NCBI GenBank assembly: GCA_033765305.1
Contig: JANRID010000002.1
Coordinates: forward strand, 1 to 64,000
Direction of reading: 5' to 3'
Length of the DNA stretch: 64,000 nt
DNA from: RDXT01 sp033765305
Lineage (GTDB): Bacteria; Bacteroidota; Bacteroidia; J057
Below the pieces are notes generated by a model. It searched no databases, was not told the origin of the DNA, and was given only the letters and a program-made list of their open reading frames with translations. The translations under genes were made by a program, and so were the position numbers. This document shows positions 9,545-17,070 of this stretch, in pieces (the stretch's first letter is position 1; every line of letters begins with the position of its first letter).

Positions 9545-9631
9545 TTTCTATTTATCAAACATATCATTCGTTCGTACCGTTTCGAAAAGCACCCGGAAGA
9601 AGCCTGTTTAAAACGTAAGAAATTCCGCCAA

Positions 9632-10288
9632 TTATCCCTTCCCTGCCTGCCGGATGGCAAAACTCAGCGTGCGGTCGGGCTCGTGGGTGAGCCAGATCAG
9701 CTCCCAGTGCTGCGCCAGGCAGAATTCGTGTACGGCTTCGACGACACCGTAGCGGATGCCCCGGTTCCAGCTGCCGATGGTAAAATCGTGCCCCGCAATG
9801 ATGCCGCCCGGCTTGACCTTATGCCGGAGGATTTCGAGCTCCTGCCGGGTCGTAGCATAGGTGTGATCCGTATCGAGATACACCCAGTCGAGACTGGAGT
9901 CGGCAAATTCCGGCAGGCGCTCCGTGGAATAGCCCCGGCGGATCTGCACGCGCCCTGCGGCCATTTCAGCCTGGAAGCGGGTCTGTACGGCCTGGTACAG
10001 ACCTTCATGATAGCGGGCACTGCCCCACACATCGATCAGATACAGCACCGAGGGCTGGCAGATCTCCAGAATCTGGGCCGAGAAATCGCCCTGGTCCACG
10101 CCGATTTCAGCGATGACAGCCCCTTTGGGCAGCTGCTCCAGCAGGGCGCGGCGGTCGGGCACGACGCGGAGGCTGCGCAGGTGTTCAGCGCTCAATGCCT
10201 GCATGGGCAGGGGCTGCTGCTCAGCGACACGGTAGGGGGTCAGCCAGCGGTTGATCCGGCGGGCAATCCGGAAAAGCAGGGGATGCAT
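9632..10288 (-). CDS. Class I SAM-dependent methyltransferase (Methyltransf_24-like)
   Basis: A 218-residue Rossmann-fold methyltransferase. VIAEIGVDQGDFSAQILE is motif I for SAM binding, LYLIDVWGS is the strand ending in the acidic residue that usually contacts the cofactor ribose, and WVYLDTDHTYATTRQELEIL followed by GGIIAGHDF matches the sugar/O-methyltransferase group often linked to glycan or small-molecule methylation. ATG 10288 (MHPLLFRIARRINRW) gives the usual length; the frame stays open far upstream only because it runs opposite recN. It is divergent from recN with 132 bases between. The substrate cannot be told. Confidence 0.82.
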   Translation of the reverse strand: MHPLLFRIARRINRWLTPYRVAEQQPLPMQALSAEHLRSLRVVPDRRALLEQLPKGAVIAEIGVDQGDFSAQILEICQPSVLYLIDVWGSARYHEGLYQAVQTRFQAEMAAGRVQIRRGYSTERLPEFADSSLDWVYLDTDHTYATTRQELEILRHKVKPGGIIAGHDFTIGSWNRGIRYGVVEAVHEFCLAQHWELIWLTHEPDRTLSFAIRQAGKG

Positions 10289-10381
10289 GCGGTGTATTTG
10301 CCTGCAAGCTAGCAGCGGACAGGATTTGGCGCAAGCGATGTCCGGAAACAGTCTGAAAAGCGCCGGTATAGACTTTTCTGC

Positions 10382-10389
10382 TATCTTTG
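10382..10389 (+). promoter_or_regulatory. -7 promoter box (TATCTTTG) ahead of recN
   Basis: TATCTTTG fits the TAnnTTTG consensus and ends 31 bases before the recN ATG. No good TTG element is visible 19-21 bases upstream. The same octamer class recurs at 38467 and 59852, each shortly before a gene start. Confidence 0.5.
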
Positions 10390-10420
10390 CCTTGCGCACG
10401 CCGAGTCTTTCCCACTCCCT

Positions 10421-12124
10421 ATGCTCCAGCACCTCTACCTCCGCAATTACGCCCTGTTCGCCGAAACCCAGGTAGATTTTCAGCCGGGCCTGAACATCCT
10501 GACCGGGGAAACCGGCGCGGGCAAATCCCTGCTGGTGGGGGCCCTCGGGCTGATCATGGGCAAGCGCCTGGACAACTCGGCCCTGTTCATGGGCGACGGG
10601 AAATGCGTCATCGAAGCGCGCTTTGCCCGGCTTTCGCCGGCGCTTTTCGAGGGGCTGGAGGTGGAGGACGCCTTCGACCTCGACGGCGACGAGCTGATCA
10701 TCCGCCGCGAGATCACCGCCAGCGGCAAGAGCCGCGCCTTCATCAACGACACCCCCGTGTCGCTCCAGACCCTGCGCGAGGTGAGCGCCCTGCTGCTGGA
10801 CCTGCACGGCCAGCACGAAAACCAGCTGCTCCTGGCTCCCGACCAGCAGCTGCGCCTGCTCGACGCCTATGCAGGCACCGAAGCCCTGGCCGCCCGCTTC
10901 GGCGAAGCCCTCCGCGCCGCCGATGCCACCCTCCGCGAAATCCGCACCCTCGAAGCCCGCGAGGCGGAAGCCCGCCGCCAGCTGGATTTCGTCCGCTTTC
11001 AGGTCGGCGAGCTGGAAGCCGCAGGCCTGCGCGCGCAGGAAGAGACCGAGCTGGAGCAGGAACTCAACCTGCTGCAGCACTCCGAAGACGTGCGCGAAGG
11101 GCTGGGCGCCGCCACCGAAACCCTCTACAACCAGGAGCTTTCGCTCTACGCGCAGCTCAGCGCCGTGATCGAGGGCCTGCGCAAGGTGGTGGAGGTCAAT
11201 GCCCAGGTAGCTGCCGACGTGCAGCGCCTCAGCGAGATGCGGGACGGCATGAAGGAGATTTCCTTCCAGTTCCAGCACCTGCTCGACGCCGTGGAGTCGG
11301 ACCCGGAGCGGCTGGCCTTCATCGAAGAGCGGCTCAGCGTGTACCACCGGATGAAGCTCAAATACCAGGTCCGCAGCGGTGCGGAGCTCATCGCCCTGCT
11401 GGAGCAGCTCCGGGGGCAGATGCAGGAGGCCGATTCGATGGAAACCCAGATTGCGGAACTGAAGCAGCGCTATGCAGCGCAGCAGGACCTGCTGCGCGGG
11501 ACCGGCCTGGAGCTGGAGCGGCTGCGGCTGGCCGCCAAGCCGGTGCTGGAAGAGCGCATCTGCGACCTCCTGCTGCAGGTCGGCTTTCAGAAAGCCCGCT
11601 TCGAGGCGGCCCTCGAACGGACCGAGGACCCCAACGGCACCCTCACGCTGGACGGGCAGCGCCTGCGGCCCCTGAGCAGCGGATTCAACCGCGTCTATTT
11701 TCTCATTCAGCCCAACCCCGGCCTGCCGCCCGGCCCCCTGTCCCAGATCGCCTCCGGCGGGGAAATCTCCCGCGTCATGCTCGCCATCAAAACAGCCCTG
11801 GCCGAAAAATTCCAGTTTCCCGTGCTGATCTTCGACGAGATCGACACGGGGATCAGCGGCGAAATCGCCAACAAGGTCGGCCAGGTGATGCAGCAGCTTG
11901 CCCGCCGCTTCCAGATCCTGTCCATCACCCACCTGCCGCAGATCGCAGCCAAAGGCGACCAGCACTACCAGATCCGCAAGCTCGTGCAGCACGACAGCAC
12001 CGTTTCGACCGTGGCCCCGCTCTCCCGCGAGGAGCGCATCCGCATCCTGGCGCAGATGCTCAGCGGCGACCAGCCGACGGAGTCCGCGCTCCGCAACGCC
12101 GAGGAGCTGATGGGAGCCGCCTGA
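10421..12124 (+). CDS. recN: DNA repair protein RecN
   Basis: A 567-residue SMC-like ATPase that helps repair double-strand breaks by gathering DNA ends with RecA. Walker A is GETGAGKS at residues 29-36. The RecN hallmark LDLHGQHENQLLL lies near residue 128, a long coiled coil fills about 150-380, the ABC signature is SQIASGGEISRVMLAIK, and Walker B is PVLIFDEIDTGISG followed by the THLPQIAAKGDQHYQI sequence typical of RecN. Length is normal (550-570). It leads a tight plus-strand run: cbpA starts 33 bases after its stop and kdgK follows 9 bases later. Confidence 0.97.
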   Translation: MLQHLYLRNYALFAETQVDFQPGLNILTGETGAGKSLLVGALGLIMGKRLDNSALFMGDGKCVIEARFARLSPALFEGLEVEDAFDLDGDELIIRREITASGKSRAFINDTPVSLQTLREVSALLLDLHGQHENQLLLAPDQQLRLLDAYAGTEALAARFGEALRAADATLREIRTLEAREAEARRQLDFVRFQVGELEAAGLRAQEETELEQELNLLQHSEDVREGLGAATETLYNQELSLYAQLSAVIEGLRKVVEVNAQVAADVQRLSEMRDGMKEISFQFQHLLDAVESDPERLAFIEERLSVYHRMKLKYQVRSGAELIALLEQLRGQMQEADSMETQIAELKQRYAAQQDLLRGTGLELERLRLAAKPVLEERICDLLLQVGFQKARFEAALERTEDPNGTLTLDGQRLRPLSSGFNRVYFLIQPNPGLPPGPLSQIASGGEISRVMLAIKTALAEKFQFPVLIFDEIDTGISGEIANKVGQVMQQLARRFQILSITHLPQIAAKGDQHYQIRKLVQHDSTVSTVAPLSREERIRILAQMLSGDQPTESALRNAEELMGAA

Positions 12125-12157
12125 TCTTTCGAGCCCGCTTTCCGTATCATCCGCAAG

Positions 12158-13009
12158 ATGACCTTCAAAGACTATTACCGCATCCTCGGCGTATCCCGGA
12201 CGGCTTCGGAAGCAGAAATCCGCAAAGCCTATAAGGCGCTGGCCAAACAGTATCACCCGGATTCCAACCCTGGCAATCCGCAGGCCGAGGCCCGTTTCAA
12301 GGAAGTGTCGGAGGCCAAGGAGGTGCTGCTGGATGCCGAAAACCGGCGCAAATACGATCTGCTCAGCGCGCAGCGCGAGCAGGTGTCCGGTGCGGGCGCA
12401 GGCCCGCGCGGCGGCACCGTGCCGCCGGACATGATGAACGACATCTTTGCGGAATTCTTCGACGAAGTCTTCGGCAGGGGGCAGAAGCCCCGCAAAGGCC
12501 GCGACCTGAAAGCCGATTTCAAGATTTCGCTTAAGGAGGCTTATCACGGCTTCAACGATGTGCTGGCCTTCGAGGGAAAAAAGATGCGCATCCGGCTCAA
12601 GCCCGGCATCCGCGACGGGCAGACGCTCCGCATCTCCGGCCAGGGCAGCCCCGGTGCCAACGGCGGCGAAGCCGGCGACCTCTACCTGACCATCAAGGTC
12701 AGTCCGGACGATACCTTCCAGCGCAATCAGGACGACCTGTACACCACCATTACGGTGCCGGTGTACAGCTTTGTGCTGGGCCGCACCGTGACGGTCGATT
12801 CGCTGCGCGGCAAGACCCATCTGCGCATCCCCTCCGGCACGCAGCCGGGCGAGCGCATCAAGCTGCCCGGCTACGGGATGCCGGTGTACGACGATCCGCT
12901 CCGCCACGGCGACCTCTATGTCAAGCTCAATGTCTCGGTTCCGAAGCAGCTCGGCGACGAGGAGCGCCGCCTGTACGAGCGGCTGGAGGAGCTGGGCAAA
13001 CCCCGCTGA
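12158..13009 (+). CDS. cbpA: DnaJ C-terminal domain co-chaperone, CbpA-like
   Basis: A 283-residue J-domain protein. Residues 4-65 form the J-domain with the HPD tripeptide at 33-35, which stimulates DnaK ATPase. A short Gly-rich linker follows (about 78-95), then two beta-barrel substrate-binding domains (LKADFKISLKEAYHGF and LYLTIKVSPDDTFQR). There is no CxxCxGxG zinc-finger domain, so it is the CbpA type (type II Hsp40), not DnaJ itself. It acts in the cytoplasm as a client-loading partner of DnaK. It lies between recN and the sugar kinase with short gaps and is probably co-transcribed. Confidence 0.88.
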   Translation: MTFKDYYRILGVSRTASEAEIRKAYKALAKQYHPDSNPGNPQAEARFKEVSEAKEVLLDAENRRKYDLLSAQREQVSGAGAGPRGGTVPPDMMNDIFAEFFDEVFGRGQKPRKGRDLKADFKISLKEAYHGFNDVLAFEGKKMRIRLKPGIRDGQTLRISGQGSPGANGGEAGDLYLTIKVSPDDTFQRNQDDLYTTITVPVYSFVLGRTVTVDSLRGKTHLRIPSGTQPGERIKLPGYGMPVYDDPLRHGDLYVKLNVSVPKQLGDEERRLYERLEELGKPR

Positions 13010-13018
13010 ATCCGCCTT

Positions 13019-14026
13019 ATGCCTGCGATTGTCACCTTCGGCGAGCTGATGATGCGCCTTTCGCCGCCCGGCGTGGAGCGGCTGGAGCAGGCGCGCGAAT
13101 TCGGGATCAGCTTTGGCGGGGTGGAGGCCAATGTGGCCGTGGCCCTGGCCCGCTGGGGCTGGCAGGCCCGGCATGTGACCCGCTTTCCCGATTCGCCGCT
13201 GGGCCTCCAGGCGGTGCAGTACCTCCGCTCGCATGGGGTGGACTGCTCGCAGGTCCTGCTGGGGGGCGAACGGATGGGGCTCTATTTCATCGAAACGGGC
13301 GCCATGAGCCGGGCGGCGCGGGTGGTGTACGACCGGGCGGGCTCGGCCTTCGCCACGCTGGAGCCGGGCCGGATCCCCTGGGATGCGGCGCTGGCGGGCG
13401 CAGACTGGTTTCACTGGTCGGGCGTCACGGCAGGCATTTCGGCGGCGGCGGCGGCCTGCTGCATGGAAGGCATCCAGGCGGCCCGCCGCCTGGGGCTGCG
13501 CGTGAGCTGCGACATCCATTACCGCAGCAACCTCTTCCGCTACGGTGCAGCGCCGGCGGAGGTGCTCCGCCCGATGGCGGCGGAAAGCACCCTGCTGCTG
13601 GCCAGCGCGGAGCATGCGGAGCAGCTCTTCGGGCTGGCGCCCGAGCCGGGCGCCGATGCTTTCGCTTCCTGCGCGCAGCAGCTGATGCGGCAGTACCCCG
13701 GCCTGCGCTATGTGGCCGAGACGCAGCGCGAATCGCAGAGCGCCTCGCACCACCGCCTGTCCGCCCGGATGGCGCACGCGGGCGGGCTGCTGGAGACCGG
13801 GGCGCATACGCTGCTGCCCATCGTGGACCGGATCGGATCGGGCGATGCCTTCGCGGCGGGGCTGCTGTACGCGCTCGGCGCGGATGCGCCGCCGCAGGCG
13901 GCGCTGGAATTTGCCCTGGCGGCCGCGGCGCTCAAGCACAGCATCCCCGGCGATGCCCTGCTGGCTACCGTGCTGGAAGTCCAGACCCTCGCCGACGGCG
14001 ACGGTTCGGGCAAGCTCATCCGCTGA
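13019..14026 (+). CDS. kdgK: 2-dehydro-3-deoxygluconokinase (PfkB family sugar kinase)
   Basis: A 335-residue PfkB-fold kinase expected to phosphorylate KDG to KDPG, the step before the aldolase encoded at 14.95 kb. The start MPAIVTFGELMMRLSPPG is the typical KdgK opening. FGGVEANVAVALARWG is the first PfkB signature with the substrate-binding Gly pair, and DRIGSGDAFAAGLLYAL is the second signature with the catalytic Asp in GSGD. The KDG assignment rests on the overall KdgK-like sequence and on uronate genes nearby. It starts 9 bases after cbpA and is the last gene of this run. Confidence 0.88.
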   Translation: MPAIVTFGELMMRLSPPGVERLEQAREFGISFGGVEANVAVALARWGWQARHVTRFPDSPLGLQAVQYLRSHGVDCSQVLLGGERMGLYFIETGAMSRAARVVYDRAGSAFATLEPGRIPWDAALAGADWFHWSGVTAGISAAAAACCMEGIQAARRLGLRVSCDIHYRSNLFRYGAAPAEVLRPMAAESTLLLASAEHAEQLFGLAPEPGADAFASCAQQLMRQYPGLRYVAETQRESQSASHHRLSARMAHAGGLLETGAHTLLPIVDRIGSGDAFAAGLLYALGADAPPQAALEFALAAAALKHSIPGDALLATVLEVQTLADGDGSGKLIR

Positions 14027-14270
14027 GCATCCGGTCTTGCAGAATTTTTACAGCATTTCCCGCGCAGATCCGTATACCTCCATACGCTGCAAGCCTGATG
14101 CAGCCTGATATGCAAGCGCCCCCGCAGCCCCTTCGCCCGTTCCGCTGATCCGCTGGCTTTCCCGCCACCGGCTTCTCATCCGCCCGCAACCGCTCCCGCA
14201 TGCCCGCCCCGGCATCCCGGACCCATTGCCATCGCGTTTCCCATTCCCATTCGCCCTATTCAATTCCCCA

Positions 14271-14699
14271 ATGAAAACCCCCGCTATCTTGCTGATGCTG
14301 GTGCTGCTCCTCGGCGCCCTGCCCGAGCTGGGCGCACAGCCCGCCGATACCCTGAACCCGCAGTCCGATTCCCGGCTGATCACCCTGGAAGTCGGACCGG
14401 AAAAAAGCGCCGGGTTCTTCGAGACCTTTATCAAGACCCCGTTTGTGACCGTGAGCCTGTTCGCCACCCTGAGCAGCTGCGCCATCGCCGGCTTTTTCGA
14501 GCTGATGCATAACCTCTTCTGCGGCTTCGACTGCGGATTTCCCGTGACCCGGAACCTCTGGCACCTGGGCTGGGACGTCATCACGGTCGAGTGGTGGTGG
14601 AAACCGGGGATCAACTGGCAGCTCATCCTGTCGTTTGTCTTCTGGTCGGCGGCGCTGCCGGGCAGCCGCTGGAAGTCCCGCAAGCGCCGCGACGAATAA
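14271..14699 (+). CDS. Small predicted membrane protein, unknown
   Basis: A 142-residue protein. ATG 14271 opens a signal peptide (MKTPAILLMLVLLLGALPEL, then GAQ), better than the open frame further upstream. After a short polar stretch come hydrophobic segments at about 62-80 (TVSLFATLSSCAIAGFFEL) and 116-132 (WQLILSFVFWSAALP), with a basic tail SRWKSRKRRDE that would sit in the cytoplasm. Two cysteines (FCGFDCGF) lie between the segments. I do not recognise the family; similar short envelope proteins are common in Bacteroidota. It is isolated from neighbours by about 250 bases on both sides. Confidence 0.65.
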   Translation: MKTPAILLMLVLLLGALPELGAQPADTLNPQSDSRLITLEVGPEKSAGFFETFIKTPFVTVSLFATLSSCAIAGFFELMHNLFCGFDCGFPVTRNLWHLGWDVITVEWWWKPGINWQLILSFVFWSAALPGSRWKSRKRRDE

Positions 14700-14772
14700 C
14701 GAAGCCCATAGGCGGATACGCTTGCCTCTTTCCCCCCGCAGCCCGATATTGAACCCCGGATACGTGTTGTAT

Positions 14773-14806
14773 AGCCGGTCGTTTCGGCTCCGCTCAACGA
14801 CCGGCT
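14773..14806. repeat. Palindrome with 11-bp perfect arms, GGTCGTT...CGGCTCCGCTC...AACGACC type
   Basis: AGCCGGTCGTT at 14773-14783 pairs perfectly with AACGACCGGCT at 14796-14806 around a loop containing CGGCTCCGCTC. The core GTTTCGGCTCCGCTCAAC resembles the interspersed TTTCGACTCCGCTCAA palindromes I know from intergenic regions of many Bacteroidota and other bacteria. It has no T-run, so it is more likely such a repeat than a terminator. Confidence 0.55.
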
Positions 14807-14914
14807 TCAGCTATGTTTAAAGCAGCTATTCATCATTTTTCTCCAAGGAAATGATCCAGGCTGATGCCTGATCCCTGATTGTATGATCTTCCTGGCCGAA
14901 CGACTGGTCTTGCT

Positions 14915-14937
14915 ACTTGATACCTTCTACTTGATAC
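14915..14937. repeat. Two 9-bp iterons (ACTTGATAC) at 14-bp spacing before eda
   Basis: ACTTGATAC occurs at 14915-14923 and 14929-14937, immediately upstream of the aldolase start, and follows a stretch with several irregular TGATnC units (14850-14885). These may be simple slippage repeats or operator half-sites. Confidence 0.35.
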
Positions 14938-14949
14938 TCCATTTTCCCC

Positions 14950-15618
14950 ATGCCGAACCGCATCCACGTAGCCTCCGCCCTGCTCGACGCCGGCATCATT
15001 CCCCTCCTCTACGACCCCGATCCCGAGGTCTGCTGCCGGCTGGCCCATACCCTGTACGAAGGCGGCGCCCGGGTGCTGGAGTACACCAACCGGGGCCTTG
15101 CGGCGCATGAAGTATTTTACGCGCTTCGCCGGTATGCCGACCGGCACCTGCCGGGCATGGTGCTGGGGGCGGGCACGCTGCTAGAAGCCGGCACGACGGC
15201 GCTCTACCTGCAGTACGGCGCCGACTTCATTGTGGCGCCATCGCTGAGCGAAGCCGTAGGCCGCACCTGCCACGCCCGCAACGTGCTCTGGATTCCCGGC
15301 TGCACCACGCCCACCGAAATCGCGCAGGGGCATGCCCTCGGCGCGGAGATCGTCAAGCTTTTCCCGAGCGACCTCGTGCAGCCGGGCTTCGTCAGAGCCC
15401 TGCGCGGCCCCATGCCCTGGGCGACGCTGATGGTCACGGGCGGCGTGACGCCCGACGAGGCAGGCATTGTGCCGTGGTTTGAGGCAGGCGCGGCCTGTGT
15501 GGGGATCGGGTCGAGCCTGTTTGTGCGGGAGAACGGCAAGCTGAATGAATCCCGGACCAGCGAGCGCATGCAGCAGGCGCTGCAGGTCCTGCGGACCTGG
15601 CGTGCTTCGCATCCCTGA
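14950..15618 (+). CDS. eda: 2-dehydro-3-deoxy-phosphogluconate aldolase (KDPG/KHG aldolase)
   Basis: A 222-residue class I aldolase that splits KDPG into pyruvate and glyceraldehyde-3-phosphate. The Schiff-base lysine is Lys136 in AEIVKLFPS. Other family marks are the LGAGTLLEA strand, the WIPGCTTPTEIAQGHALGA loop, and VTGGVTPDEA for phosphate binding. Position 44 has the active-site Glu (LEYTNRG, where many members read EITLR). Together with uxaC at the left edge and kdgK it covers three steps of hexuronate catabolism, though the genes are not in one operon. The GNAT gene starts two bases after the stop, so they are probably co-transcribed. Confidence 0.93.
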   Translation: MPNRIHVASALLDAGIIPLLYDPDPEVCCRLAHTLYEGGARVLEYTNRGLAAHEVFYALRRYADRHLPGMVLGAGTLLEAGTTALYLQYGADFIVAPSLSEAVGRTCHARNVLWIPGCTTPTEIAQGHALGAEIVKLFPSDLVQPGFVRALRGPMPWATLMVTGGVTPDEAGIVPWFEAGAACVGIGSSLFVRENGKLNESRTSERMQQALQVLRTWRASHP

Positions 15619-15620
15619 AC

Positions 15621-16091
15621 ATGGAAGCCCTGACCATCCGCCCGGCGCAGCCGGCCGATCTGCCCGCGATCCGGGCGCTGTTCCGCGATACGGTCCTGCG
15701 CATCTGCCGGCGGGACTACCTGCCCGCCCAGACCGAAGCTTGGGCGCAGTCGGCCGATGAGCCGGACCTGTGGGTCCATCGGCTCGAAAGCCAGCATTTC
15801 CTGCTGGCCCTGGTCGGCGGGGAGCCGGCAGGCTTTGCCTCTCTGACGCCCGGCGGATATATCGATCTGCTGTATGTGCATGCGGACCGCCAGGGCCAGG
15901 GCACTGCCTCGGCCCTGATGGATGCGCTGATGGCGCTGGCGCAGCGCCTGGGGCTGCAGGTCCTGAGCGCCGATGTGAGCATCACTGCCCGGCCCTTCTT
16001 CGGGCGCCGGGGCTTCGGGGTGGTATCCGCCAACCGCAAGCTGCTGCGGGGGCAGACCTTTCTGAATTACCGCATGGAGCGCAGGCTGTAG
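15621..16091 (+). CDS. GNAT family N-acetyltransferase
   Basis: A 156-residue protein of the Gcn5-related acetyltransferase fold. IDLLYVHADRQGQGTASALM (residues about 81-100) is motif A, with the Q/RxGxG/A acetyl-CoA pyrophosphate loop. The N-terminal IRPAQPADLPAIRALF and the late FFGRRGFGVV are also typical, the latter resembling the YxxxGF element of protein or antibiotic N-acetyltransferases. The acceptor is unknown. It begins two bases after eda and ends the plus-strand run before the repeat-bracketed module. Confidence 0.88.
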   Translation: MEALTIRPAQPADLPAIRALFRDTVLRICRRDYLPAQTEAWAQSADEPDLWVHRLESQHFLLALVGGEPAGFASLTPGGYIDLLYVHADRQGQGTASALMDALMALAQRLGLQVLSADVSITARPFFGRRGFGVVSANRKLLRGQTFLNYRMERRL

Positions 16092-16196
16092 AGGCGGCGC
16101 GCAGGATGTTCAGCCAGCCGGCACGTCTGTCCGCCAGCGCTGCACGCCTGCTCGGCGAAGCTGGCATGGCAGGTGACGCGGCGCTTGTTTGCGCAT

Positions 16197-16280
16197 ATGA
16201 AACGCCTTCGACGCATGCTCACCCTTCTGCTGTCGCTGCTGGTGCTGGCAGCGGCCTGGCGGATGCTGGGGCTGGTGTGA
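16197..16280 (+). CDS. Possible 27-residue membrane micropeptide
   Basis: ATG 16197 opens MKRLRRMLTLLLSLLVLAAA followed by WRMLGLV and a stop. The basic start plus a hydrophobic core of about 14 residues looks like a small inner-membrane peptide. Its last codons and stop (GGATGCTGGGGCTGGTGTGA) recur with two mismatches at 18557-18576, just outside the other end of the AAA/TOPRIM module, so this gene end takes part in the duplicated flank. No ribosome-binding site is obvious. It may be chance. Confidence 0.3.
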   Translation: MKRLRRMLTLLLSLLVLAAAWRMLGLV

Positions 16281-16317
16281 CCGGCGGTCATGCGCCGGGC
16301 GCAGGCTTGCGGCTTTC

Positions 16318-16363
16318 CCGGGCCAGATTGAGGAACCAGAAGATGCGCAGGGTATGGGTGCGG
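16318..16363. repeat. 46-bp direct repeat, left copy, flanking the AAA/TOPRIM module
   Basis: Bases 16318-16363 are identical to 18612-18657. On the minus strand both copies encode RTHTLRIFWFLNLAR. In the right copy this is the C-terminus of an intact DUF2490 protein. Here it continues as ESRKPAPGA and a stop, so it is the cut-off 3' end of a DUF2490 allele. The copies bracket the two-gene module closely (genes at 16381-18467). Confidence 0.9.
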
Positions 16364-16380
16364 GAAATACACCTCAGCGT

Positions 16381-17070
16381 TCAGCGCAGATCAGCTGTAC
16401 AATCTTCGGTGAGGATGTTCAGCCCAGTTAACGTGGTTTTCAGCCGGCCGAGAAACCGCTGGAAAGACGTGTAGGGAGCCAGCCGGGACAGATCCATGCG
16501 CCTGGCCAGCGGCTCATCGAGATCGGCAGGCGAAAGCTGGATGCGGCGATGCCGCCGCTGATTGGCAGTACGGATTACCTCCGCCAGCAGCTCCTTGGAG
16601 CGCGCAGCTTGCTCCCGCTGGGCTGCCCCCAGATTCAGCCCCAGATGCTGCCAGTCCAGACGGCCACCCAGAATATGCTCCAGGGCCTCCAGGTCGGCCA
16701 GCTTCCAGTTTTCGATCTTGGTCACCGGAATGACCGCTACTACGTTCTGGCAAGCGTCTCCTTCGCGCAGTTCCCGGAGCCGGCTCAGACCTGGCGCAAG
16801 CTTATGCGGCCAGGCCTTTTCGGCTTCATCCTGAGCGTCTGCATCGGTGTGGACAAACAGCAAGGTCAGCCCTTTGCTCTGCCGCGCCACATCGGCCAAG
16901 GCATCGGCGAAGCGATTCTCCCGGCTCTGCAGCACGATAGGCTCCAGCACCTCCCATTCGCCCCGTGCACAGGCCAGCAGCAAGTCCTCCAGCACCCGCT
17001 GGATGAGCTTCGGTAAAAACCGTTCGTCCGTGGGCCCTTCGCCCCAAAATGCACTGGTCAGGACGTTCAT
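16381..17070 (-). CDS. DUF4276-like TOPRIM protein, nuclease partner of an OLD-like ATPase
   Basis: A 229-residue protein with TOPRIM features: GEGPTDERFLP with Glu11 and Thr14-Asp15 as the EGxTD entry motif, VHTDADAQD with Asp77 and Asp79 as the DxD metal pair, and VTKIENWKLAD with Glu120, matching the IExWxLAD signature of DUF4276-type proteins. Such proteins are metal-dependent nuclease or nicking effectors. The start overlaps the stop of the ATPase gene as ATGA, so the pair is translationally coupled. In layout this is a split OLD family system, like AbiL or PARIS (ATPase plus TOPRIM), acting in anti-phage abortive infection. Nuclease activity and defence role are inferred, not shown. Confidence 0.75.
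   Translation of the reverse strand: MNVLTSAFWGEGPTDERFLPKLIQRVLEDLLLACARGEWEVLEPIVLQSRENRFADALADVARQSKGLTLLFVHTDADAQDEAEKAWPHKLAPGLSRLRELREGDACQNVVAVIPVTKIENWKLADLEALEHILGGRLDWQHLGLNLGAAQREQAARSKELLAEVIRTANQRRHRRIQLSPADLDEPLARRMDLSRLAPYTSFQRFLGRLKTTLTGLNILTEDCTADLR

Larger units (their letters stand above)
9130..9631. other. 502-bp gap with a possible minus-strand small transcript
   Basis: No conventional protein gene. On the minus strand it holds a -7-like box (9537-9544), a short ORF with a Shine-Dalgarno-like sequence (9442-9507), two hairpins (9241-9266 and 9352-9376) and a terminator-like hairpin with a T-run (about 9143-9181). On the plus strand I see nothing coding. I compared it with tmRNA, RNase P RNA, SRP RNA and cobalamin riboswitch hallmarks and found no match. 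Confidence 0.5.

Noticed and set aside
9632..13939. A 1435-codon minus-strand open frame
   Set aside because: Only the last 218 codons (to 10288) encode a sensible methyltransferase; the rest is the antisense of recN, cbpA and kdgK in a GC-rich genome.
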